From Allobosea sp039673065 (GTDB lineage: Bacteria > Pseudomonadota > Alphaproteobacteria > Rhizobiales > Beijerinckiaceae): a stretch of DNA of 64,000 nucleotides. Of the stretch, positions 33,863 through 40,671 are shown one piece after another. Where the stretch lies: the NCBI RefSeq assembly GCF_039673065.1, contig NZ_JBDJKW010000003.1, positions 124,001 through 188,000 on the forward strand, written 5' to 3'. A model generated the notes under the pieces. That model did no database searches and had not been told where the DNA came from. It saw nothing but the letters and a program-made list of their open reading frames with translations. Position numbers and translations under genes: made by a program. Each line of letters starts with the position of its first letter. Positions within the stretch are counted from its first letter, which is position 1.

Positions 33863-35031
33863 ATTTCGACCTCACCGACGAACAGGGCATGCTCGTCGAG
33901 ACCGCGCGGCGCGTCGGCGAGCGGTTCGGCCTCGACTACTGGCGCGATCTCGATGCCAACAAGGCCTTCCCGGCCGCGATCTGGCAGGAGATCTGCGACG
34001 CCGGCCTGAGCGCCATCGCGATCCCGGAGGACTATGGCGGCGCCGGCCTCGGCATGACCGAGTTGGCGCTGGCGGTGCACGCGCTCTGCGCCGCCGGCGG
34101 CGGCTCGACGCTCAGCCAGCTCTTCATGTGCAATCCGGTGTTCGGCGGCGTCACCATCAGCCGCTTCGGCACGCCCGAAATGAAGCGCGAGCTGCTGCCG
34201 GCGCTGGTCTCCGGCAAGGCGATGTTCGCCATGGCGCTGACCGAGCCCGACGCTGGCACCAACACGCTGGCGCTGCGCAGCTTCGCCCGTGCTGACGGCA
34301 ATGGCTGGCGCCTCAACGGCCAGAAGCTCTGGATCACAGCCGTGCCGCAGGCGACCAAGATCCTGGTCGTGGCACGCACCCGCAAGCTTGAGGATGTCGG
34401 CCGCAAGACCGACGGCATCAGCCTCTTCCTCGTCGACACCGACCGCGCCGGCATCACCCACCGGACGATCGACAAGCTCGGCACCAGCACCATCCCGTCG
34501 AGCTCGGTCTTCTTCGAGGATGTCCGCATCGAGGGCCATGAGCTGGTCGGCACGCTGGACGGCGGCTTCCGCGAGCTGCTCGACGTGCTCAACACCGAGC
34601 GCATCGTCACGACCGCCGGCCTCACCGCCACCGCCGAGCTCGCCATCGCGCTGGCTTGCGACTATGCCCGCGAGCGCAAGGTCTTCGCCGGCGGGCCGAT
34701 CGGCTCCTACCAGGCGATCCAGTTCCCGTTGGCCGAAGCGCGCATCCAGCTCGAATGCGCCAGGCTGATGAACCTCAAGGCGGCGACGCTCTACGATCTC
34801 GGCCGCCCCTACGGCACCGAGGCCAACATGGCGAAATACCTCGCCGGCCATGCCGCCGGGCTCGCCACCGACCGCGCCATCCAGACGCTGGGCGGCATGG
34901 GCTATTCCAAGGAATACCATGTCGAGCGGCTCTGGCGCGACGCCCGCCTGTTTCGCGTCGCCCCGGTCTCCGAGGAGATGATCCTCAACTACGTCGCCCA
35001 GCACGATCTCGGCCTGCCGCGCTCCTATTGA
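33859..35031 (+). CDS. Acyl-CoA dehydrogenase family protein
   Basis: 390-residue flavoprotein of the acyl-CoA dehydrogenase fold, coupled to E2 by an ATGA overlap. FAD/substrate motifs are present: MALTEPDAGTN (125-135), LNGQKLWIT (152-160), TLGGMGYSKEYHVERLWRDAR (343-363). The usual catalytic glutamate is not evident: the C-terminal YEGT block reads VAPV (367-370), and the alternative isovaleryl-type position falls on K274. It therefore belongs to a divergent subfamily and could use another base or be specialised, so a normal alpha,beta-dehydrogenation is likely but not certain. Expected partner of the enoyl-CoA hydratase. Confidence 0.9.
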   Translation: MNFDLTDEQGMLVETARRVGERFGLDYWRDLDANKAFPAAIWQEICDAGLSAIAIPEDYGGAGLGMTELALAVHALCAAGGGSTLSQLFMCNPVFGGVTISRFGTPEMKRELLPALVSGKAMFAMALTEPDAGTNTLALRSFARADGNGWRLNGQKLWITAVPQATKILVVARTRKLEDVGRKTDGISLFLVDTDRAGITHRTIDKLGTSTIPSSSVFFEDVRIEGHELVGTLDGGFRELLDVLNTERIVTTAGLTATAELAIALACDYARERKVFAGGPIGSYQAIQFPLAEARIQLECARLMNLKAATLYDLGRPYGTEANMAKYLAGHAAGLATDRAIQTLGGMGYSKEYHVERLWRDARLFRVAPVSEEMILNYVAQHDLGLPRSY

Positions 35032-35056
35032 GCCGGCAGGCGGCGCGTTCCGGCGC

Positions 35057-35866
35057 TCAGCGCGGGAAGGTGACCAGCGTGCCGTAGAGCTCCTGCAGCT
35101 TCGCCTTCGCCGCCGGCGAGCTCTGATAGATCGCGACGAAGCGCAGCAGGCGCGCATCCTGCGCGCGGTCGCGCCGGGCGACGAAGCGGAAGGCGTAGAT
35201 CGCGTCGTTCTCGAACAGCAGGGCGGAATCGGGCGCCAGCCCGGCCATGCGCGCGAAGGTCGGATAGGTCAGCGCCGCATCCATCTCCTCCAGCGTGCGG
35301 GCGATCTGCGGACCGTCGAGCTGCACGATGCGGATCGGCTTGGGATAGCCGGTGATCCCGTCCATGCCGACGCGGAAATCGGCGCCCGGCTTCAGCGTGA
35401 CATAGCCGGCCTTCTGCAGCAGCAGCAGCGAACGGCCGGTGTTGACCGGATCGCCCGAAATCGCGATGCGCGGATTCTCCGGCAGCTCGGCCAGCGCCTT
35501 GTAGCGGCGCGAATAGAGGCCGAAGGGCGTGTTGTAGGCGATGCCGAGCGGCACCAGGTCGTAGCCGGTCTGGGCCTTGGTGAACTCCAGGAACGGCACA
35601 TGCTGGAACAGGTTGAGGTCGATCTCGCGGTCGGCAAGCGCCCGGTTCGGCGTGTTCCAGTCGTTGAACTCGATGGTCTCGACCGGCAGGCCCTGCGCCG
35701 TCGCCTCCCGCGCCGCGATCTCGGCCGCCTGGTTGGAGACGCTGGTCGCCAACCCCAGCCGCAGCGGCTTCTCCTGCGCCACGCCGCGTCCGGCGATACC
35801 GGCCAGCGCGCCGGCGAGGATCAGGCGGCGGCTCGGGCGCGAAGCGCGGTCGGAAAGCAAAACCAT
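35057..35866 (-). CDS. Orphan NlpA/MetQ-family substrate-binding protein
   Basis: 269-residue periplasmic binding protein of the NlpA (MetQ) type. A signal peptide with RR (SRRLILAGALAGIAG) precedes the mature start RLGLATSVSNQAAEIAAREA. Family blocks EINLFQHVPFLEF-like DLNLFQHVPFLEFTKAQTG and DPVNTGRSLLLLQKAG follow. MetQ proteins bind methionine and related sulfur compounds. No MetN or MetI gene is in the window and there is no lipobox cysteine. ATG 35866 is used; the long open frame upstream is not coding. It is convergent with the acyl-CoA dehydrogenase gene and divergent from the lipoate-ligase gene (117 bases), so lipoate or a related ligand is a fair guess only. Confidence 0.86.
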   Translation of the reverse strand: MVLLSDRASRPSRRLILAGALAGIAGRGVAQEKPLRLGLATSVSNQAAEIAAREATAQGLPVETIEFNDWNTPNRALADREIDLNLFQHVPFLEFTKAQTGYDLVPLGIAYNTPFGLYSRRYKALAELPENPRIAISGDPVNTGRSLLLLQKAGYVTLKPGADFRVGMDGITGYPKPIRIVQLDGPQIARTLEEMDAALTYPTFARMAGLAPDSALLFENDAIYAFRFVARRDRAQDARLLRFVAIYQSSPAAKAKLQELYGTLVTFPR

Positions 35867-35983
35867 AACAATTCCAATTCGATATCGCGTATGGACTGCG
35901 GCGCCCGACAGCACTATCGCTATGGCCGCCGCTTGGGAAGCCCTCGCGGCGACGCATGGCCACGGACGAGGGCGGAGAACGCG

Positions 35984-37033
35984 ATGCATGGCGAATACAA
36001 GGTGCCGGGCGGCAAGCTCGTCACCGTCGATCTCTCCGTCGCCGACGGCCTGCTCGCCGCGGTGCGCGTCGCCGGCGACTTCTTCATCGAGCCCGACGAG
36101 GCGCTGGACGACATCGACGCCGCGCTGCGCGGCCTGCCGGCCACCGCCGATGCCGCGACGCTGGCGGCCGCGATCCGCGCCGGCCTGCGGCCCGAGGCCG
36201 AGCTGCTCGGCTTCAGCCCCGAGGCGGTCGCCATCGCTGTCCGGCGCGCGCTCGGCGTCGAGCGCAGCTGGCGCGACCATGAATGGCGCATCCTCGAGCC
36301 CGCGCCGCTGCCGCCGACCCTGCATCTGGCGCTCGACGAGGTGCTGGCCCGCGAGGTCGGCGCCGGCCGCCGCTCGCCGACGCTGCGCTTCTGGGAATGG
36401 GAGCGCTCCTGCGTGATCATCGGCGCCTTCCAGTCGCTGCGCAACGAGGTCGACATGGCAGCGGCCGTGCGGCTCGACGTCGAGGTGGTGCGGCGCATCT
36501 CCGGCGGCGGCGCGATGTTCGTCGAGCCCGGCACGATCATCACCTATTCGCTCTACGCCCCGGCCGAGCTGGTCGCCGGGATGAGCTTCGCCGAATCCTA
36601 CGCCTTCCTCGACGACTGGGTGCTGGAGGCCCTGCGCTCGCTCGGCCTCGCCGCGAGCTACAAGCCGCTGAACGACATCGTCGGCCCGCTGGGCAAGATC
36701 GGCGGCGCCGCGCAGAAGCGCCTCGGCTCGGGCGCGGTGCTGCACCACGTCACCATGGCCTACGACATGGACGCGCAGAAGATGACGCAGGTGCTGCGCA
36801 TCGGCCGCGAGAAGCTCAGCGACAAGGGCACGACCAGCGCCGCCAAGCGCGTCGACCCGCTGCGCAGCCAGACCGGCCTGCCGCGCGCCGAGATCGTCAC
36901 CCGCATGCGCGAGACCTTCGTCGCCCGCCATGGCGGCACGCCGGACGAGATCACCGCCGAGGAGTATGCCGCCGCCGAGACGCTGGCCCGCGAGAAGTTC
37001 GCCAGCCGCGACTGGCTGGAGCGCCTGCCGTGA
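35984..37033 (+). CDS. Lipoate-protein ligase family protein with N-terminal accessory domain
   Basis: 349-residue protein of the LplA/BPL fold. Residues ~1-85 (YKVPGGKLVTVDL, LLAAVRVAGDFFIEPDEALDDI) resemble the small accessory domain that is C-terminal in E. coli LplA and a separate subunit in archaea. The catalytic domain follows from ~105, with RRISGGGAMF (170-179), the adenylate-binding lysine K238 in LGKIGGAAQKR, and LHH (253-255). The order is thus reversed relative to E. coli. It would attach lipoate or octanoate to lipoyl domains, such as the E2 nearby. ATG 35984 follows GGCGGAG. Divergent from the NlpA-type gene. Confidence 0.85.
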   Translation: MHGEYKVPGGKLVTVDLSVADGLLAAVRVAGDFFIEPDEALDDIDAALRGLPATADAATLAAAIRAGLRPEAELLGFSPEAVAIAVRRALGVERSWRDHEWRILEPAPLPPTLHLALDEVLAREVGAGRRSPTLRFWEWERSCVIIGAFQSLRNEVDMAAAVRLDVEVVRRISGGGAMFVEPGTIITYSLYAPAELVAGMSFAESYAFLDDWVLEALRSLGLAASYKPLNDIVGPLGKIGGAAQKRLGSGAVLHHVTMAYDMDAQKMTQVLRIGREKLSDKGTTSAAKRVDPLRSQTGLPRAEIVTRMRETFVARHGGTPDEITAEEYAAAETLAREKFASRDWLERLP

Positions 37034-37066
37034 ACGCAGCTCAGTTGACCCTGCCCTCAGCGCGGC

Positions 37067-37600
37067 TCAGCTGACGCGGCGCTTCTCCAGCTTGCGCGCC
37101 AGGGTGCGCCGGTGCATGCCGAGCCGGCGCGCGGCTTCGGAGATGTTGAAGCCGGTCTCGGCCAGCGTCTCGTGGATGCGCTCCCATTCGAGGTTCTTCA
37201 GCGAGGTCTGGCGGTTGGTCAGCGGCGCCTCGGTGTCGCCCTCGCTGCGGCCGAAGGCGGCCTCGATATCGTCGGTGTTCGACGGCTTTGCGAGGTAGTG
37301 GCAGGCGCCGAGCTTGATCGCCTCCACCGCCGTGCCGATGCTGGCGAAGCCGGTCAGCACGACGATCCGCATCTGCGGGTCGCGCTCGTGCAGCAGCTTG
37401 ACACACTCCAGCCCCGAGCCGCCGACCAGCTTGAGATCGACCACGGCGTAATGCGGCAGCGGCGCGGCGAGCCGCTCGACCAGCATCTCCATGCCGTTGC
37501 AGACCGAGACCTCGTAGCCGCGCCGCTCGAAGGAGCGCGCCAGCGTCCGCGAGAAGGTCGGGTCGTCCTCGACGATCAGAAGGCGACGCTCAGTCGTCAT
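37067..37600 (-). CDS. regA: Redox response regulator RegA (ActR)
   Basis: 177-residue response regulator. The receiver has E11-D12, phospho-acceptor D55 (YAVVDLKL), T83 and K105. The C-terminal Fis-type HTH is GFNISEAARRLGMHRRTLARKLEKRRV, nearly diagnostic of RegA/ActR/PrrA. The family controls respiration, carbon and nitrogen fixation and photosynthesis genes under low oxygen. It overlaps the end of the regB gene by 11 bases on the same strand, so the pair is cotranscribed at the end of the cyo unit. Confidence 0.94.
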   Translation of the reverse strand: MTTERRLLIVEDDPTFSRTLARSFERRGYEVSVCNGMEMLVERLAAPLPHYAVVDLKLVGGSGLECVKLLHERDPQMRIVVLTGFASIGTAVEAIKLGACHYLAKPSNTDDIEAAFGRSEGDTEAPLTNRQTSLKNLEWERIHETLAETGFNISEAARRLGMHRRTLARKLEKRRVS

Positions 37601-38903
37601 CGTTCCGCTCCTGTGCCAGCCCGCCGACGGGCAGGGTCATCACCACCGACGCGCCGCCCTGCGGGCGGTTCCGCGCGCTCACCGTCCCGCCCATCTTGCG
37701 CATGACGTTGACTACGAGGAAGAGGCCGAGCCCGCCGCCTGGCCGCTGCTTGGTCGAGCGATAGGGTTTGCCGAACTCGGCGAGGATCGCCTCGTCGAAG
37801 CCGGGGCCACGATCCTCGACGGTCAGGACGAGGTCGTCGCCGCGGCGCGCCACCTGGATTCCCACCCAGTGCGGCGAGGCCTCCAGCGCATTGTCGAAAA
37901 CGTTGAGGATGACCTGCTTCAGCGCCACGTCGGACACCATCGCCGTGTTCGGCGCGAAGCGGTTGAGATAGTGCAGCCGGGCGGGCGAGCGCAGCGTGCG
38001 CCATTCCGCCACCAGATCGTCGACGAAGGCACGCACATCGGTGCGCACCGAGCCCTCGCCGCGCGCTTCGCCCGACGACATCAGGATGCCCGTCACGATC
38101 GCCTTGCATCGGTCGAGCTGGGCCTGCATGTCGTCGATGTCCTGCATCAGCGAGCTGTCGGACGCGATCGGCCGCATGCGGCGCCAGTCGTTCAGGATCA
38201 CCGACAAGGTCGCCAGCGGCGTGCCGAGCTCATGCGCCGCGCCGGAGGCGAGCAGGCCCATGCGCACGATATGGTCCTCCTCCGCCGCGCGCTGGCGCAG
38301 ATCGGCGAGGCGCTGGTCGCGCAGGCGCAGATTGCGGCTGATGCGCTGGATGAACACCGCGAGCAGCCCGGCCGCCAGCACGAAGCAGACGAACATGCCG
38401 CTGATATAGAGCCGGAACAGGTCAAGCGCCCGCTCCGGCGGCAGCACCAGCGGGCGATGCAGCCCGGTCAGCACCACGAAGAGCCCTGCCGCGACCGAGG
38501 CCAGGACCCAGGTCGACCAGGCCTCGAGCAAGATGGCGCCGAGCGCCACCTGCATCAGATAGAGCACGATGAAGGGATTGGTCGCGCCGCCGCTGAGATA
38601 GAGCTGCAGGGTCAGCGCCGCCACGTCGACCAGGAGCTCGGCGAAGAGCTCGCCATTGCTGATCGACTGGCTGCTGCGATGGCGCAGCAGGCTGAAGACG
38701 TTGAGCAGGGCGAGCAGCGCGATCACCAGCGCCATCGGCGCCACCGGCAGCGCGATGCCGAACCAGCGCTCGACGATCACCATGGTCAGGATCTGCCCGC
38801 CGACCGCGACCCAGCGCAGCTGCATCAGTAGCTGCAGGTTCTCGCGATTGGTGCGGTCCTGCACGTTGAGCACGGCGGGGCTCGCCGGCCGCAGCGCCCT
38901 CAA
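37590..38903 (-). CDS. regB: Redox sensor histidine kinase RegB (ActS)
   Basis: 437-residue membrane kinase that phosphorylates RegA. Six hydrophobic segments at the N-terminus enclose the quinone-binding motif GGATNPF (105-111). The H-box has H224 in GAAHELGTPLAT, and redox cysteine C266 lies in DRCKAIVTGIL; both positions nearly coincide with H225 and C265 of Rhodobacter RegB. The ATPase domain has DNALEASPHW and GGGLGLFLV. I choose TTG 38903 because GGGAG lies eight bases upstream and TTGA overlaps the SURF1 stop; GTG 38933 is the alternative. Being in the quinol oxidase operon, it would sense the pool its neighbours oxidise. Confidence 0.92.
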   Translation of the reverse strand: MRALRPASPAVLNVQDRTNRENLQLLMQLRWVAVGGQILTMVIVERWFGIALPVAPMALVIALLALLNVFSLLRHRSSQSISNGELFAELLVDVAALTLQLYLSGGATNPFIVLYLMQVALGAILLEAWSTWVLASVAAGLFVVLTGLHRPLVLPPERALDLFRLYISGMFVCFVLAAGLLAVFIQRISRNLRLRDQRLADLRQRAAEEDHIVRMGLLASGAAHELGTPLATLSVILNDWRRMRPIASDSSLMQDIDDMQAQLDRCKAIVTGILMSSGEARGEGSVRTDVRAFVDDLVAEWRTLRSPARLHYLNRFAPNTAMVSDVALKQVILNVFDNALEASPHWVGIQVARRGDDLVLTVEDRGPGFDEAILAEFGKPYRSTKQRPGGGLGLFLVVNVMRKMGGTVSARNRPQGGASVVMTLPVGGLAQERNDDD

Positions 38904-39628
38904 GGTTCCGCTCCCGCGGGCCGGCGACGCCACTCCCAGCGCAGCACGAAGCCGGCGGCGAGCACCACCATCAGCGCCAGCGCGAACCAGGTCAGGGCAT
39001 AGACGAGATGATGGTCGCGGAAGCGCACGATCGTCAGCCCGCCGACCGGCCAGCCGCCCGGATTGGCGCTTGCGTCGGCGTCGATGAAATAGGGCGCCGC
39101 ACCGTCGAGCCCGGCATGGACGGCGATGGCCGCGACGTCGCGCGAATACCAGCGCCCGGCCGCGGGGTCGTTATGGCGCAGGAAGGCGCCCCCCGGCTCG
39201 CTCGGGCGCAGCAGCCCCGTCACCGTCACAGGGCCCTCCGGCAGGCCGGCCGCGCGGCTGTCCCGGCGGCGCCGCTCGGGTGGCACGAAGCCGCGATTGA
39301 CCAGGACGGTGAAGCCGTCGGCGGCCCGCAGCGGCGTCAGCACCCAGAAGCCGCCGCCCAGTTCGGTCACGGCCTGCACCAGCGTCTCGCGCTCGTGCTC
39401 GAAGTGACCGGTGGCCGTGACGCGCAGATAGTCCTGCGCCGCGACGCCCGGCCAGAGCGACGGCCCCGGCGCCGGCACGGGCGCGGCATGGATGCGGGCC
39501 TCGACGCGCGCGATCAGGTCGCGCTTCCAGACCATGCGCTGGACCTGCCAGATGCCGAGGGCGCCGAAGCCCGCGGCACCGGCGAGGCCGAGCACGGCGA
39601 TGACGGCGAGCCGGGCGGTGATGCGCAT
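38900..39628 (-). CDS. SURF1 family protein
   Basis: 242-residue inner-membrane protein of the SURF1/Shy1 family, which helps place heme a in haem-copper oxidases. One transmembrane helix is at each end (AVIAVLGLAGAAGFGALGIWQVQR and FALALMVVLAAGFVLRWEW) with a periplasmic domain between. Family motifs GIWQVQRMVWK, VLVNRGFVPPERR and YFIDAD are visible. It lies 27 bases behind cyoD, and its stop overlaps the RegB start. A SURF1 in a quinol oxidase operon is common in this bacterial group. Confidence 0.92.
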   Translation of the reverse strand: MRITARLAVIAVLGLAGAAGFGALGIWQVQRMVWKRDLIARVEARIHAAPVPAPGPSLWPGVAAQDYLRVTATGHFEHERETLVQAVTELGGGFWVLTPLRAADGFTVLVNRGFVPPERRRRDSRAAGLPEGPVTVTGLLRPSEPGGAFLRHNDPAAGRWYSRDVAAIAVHAGLDGAAPYFIDADASANPGGWPVGGLTIVRFRDHHLVYALTWFALALMVVLAAGFVLRWEWRRRPAGAEP

Positions 39629-39655
39629 GGTCTCGTCCGGGCGGGTCCGCGGGGC

Positions 39656-40042
39656 TCAGCCGCGCGGACTCATCTCCTGCATCGGCATCATGTTGGTGTT
39701 GAGGTGGTACATGACCCAGAGCGAACCGGCGAGCGTGATCACCACGACGATCAGGGTGAAGACCAGCGCCATCATGGTCCAGCCGCCCTCGACCTTTCCG
39801 TTCATGTGCAGGAAGTAGACCATGTGCACGACGATCTGCACCACGGCGAGGCCCATCACGATGAAGGCCGTGACCTGCTTGTTCTCGATCGCGCCGCTCA
39901 TCACCAGCCAGAACGGGATCGCGGTCAGGACGACCGAGAGCACGAAGCCGATCACATAGTCGCGCAGCGAGCCGTGTGCCTCCGCGACCGCGTGCGCGTC
40001 GTGCCCGTGATGATCATGGGCGACATGGCTGTCGGCGCTCAT
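39656..40042 (-). CDS. cyoD: Cytochrome o ubiquinol oxidase subunit IV
   Basis: 128-residue small subunit of cytochrome bo3. A His-rich N-terminus (HVAHDHHGHDAHAV) is followed by three transmembrane helices, with the family block VIGFVLSVVLTAIPFWLVM and VVHMVYFLHM. Its ATG overlaps the cyoC stop (ATGA), so the two are translationally coupled. CyoD assists assembly of the CuB site in subunit I (family knowledge). SURF1 follows. Confidence 0.94.
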   Translation of the reverse strand: MSADSHVAHDHHGHDAHAVAEAHGSLRDYVIGFVLSVVLTAIPFWLVMSGAIENKQVTAFIVMGLAVVQIVVHMVYFLHMNGKVEGGWTMMALVFTLIVVVITLAGSLWVMYHLNTNMMPMQEMSPRG

Positions 40043-40668
40043 CGCAGCATCCCCATCAGGTAGACGAAGGTGAAGACGCCGATCCAGATGACGTCGAGGA
40101 AGTGCCAGAACATGCTCAGGCAGGCGATGCGGCGCCGGTTGGCCGCGATCAGGCCGTAGCGCTTGACCTGCACCATCAGCGTGACCAGCCAGAGGATGCC
40201 GAAGCTGACATGCAGCCCGTGCGTCCCGACCAGCGCGAAGAAGGCCGAGAGGAAGGCCGAGCGCTGCGGCGTGGCGCCGAGATGGATCAGGTGGGCGAAC
40301 TCGTAGAGCTCGATCCCGATGAAGGCGAGGCCGAACAGGCCGGTGAGGCCGAGCCAGGCCAGCGTCCCGCCGACCCGGCCCTTGGCCATCGCCAGCATGG
40401 CGAAGCCGTAGGTGATCGAGGAGAACAGCAGCATCGCCGTGTTGAGGGCGACGAGGTTGAGGTCGAACAGGTCCTTCGGCGCCGGGCCGGCGGCGTAGTT
40501 GCCGCCGAGCACGGCGTAGACCGCGAAGAGGATCGCGAAGATGAGGCAGTCGCTCATCAGGTAGATCCAGAAGCCGAGCGCCGTGCTCGACCCTTCCGGA
40601 TGGTGCGGCTCTTCCTTCAGGTGGAAGACCGGCGGCTCCGTGCCGGCGGAAAGCGTCTGGCTGGCCAT
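40039..40668 (-). CDS. cyoC: Cytochrome o ubiquinol oxidase subunit III
   Basis: 209-residue subunit III with five transmembrane helices, as in CyoC (cytochrome c oxidase subunit III has seven). Blocks: STALGFWIYLMSDCLIFAILF, ELYEFAHLIHLGATPQRSAFLS and FFALVGTHGLHVSFGILW. The start is three bases behind the cyoB stop; the end overlaps cyoD. Confidence 0.95.
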   Translation of the reverse strand: MASQTLSAGTEPPVFHLKEEPHHPEGSSTALGFWIYLMSDCLIFAILFAVYAVLGGNYAAGPAPKDLFDLNLVALNTAMLLFSSITYGFAMLAMAKGRVGGTLAWLGLTGLFGLAFIGIELYEFAHLIHLGATPQRSAFLSAFFALVGTHGLHVSFGILWLVTLMVQVKRYGLIAANRRRIACLSMFWHFLDVIWIGVFTFVYLMGMLR

Positions 40669-40671
40669 CGC

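Noticed and set aside
35057..36931. 624-codon minus-strand frame as one long fusion with the NlpA-type protein
   Set aside because: Only the last 269 codons have homology and a signal peptide; the upstream part is antisense to the lipoate ligase gene.
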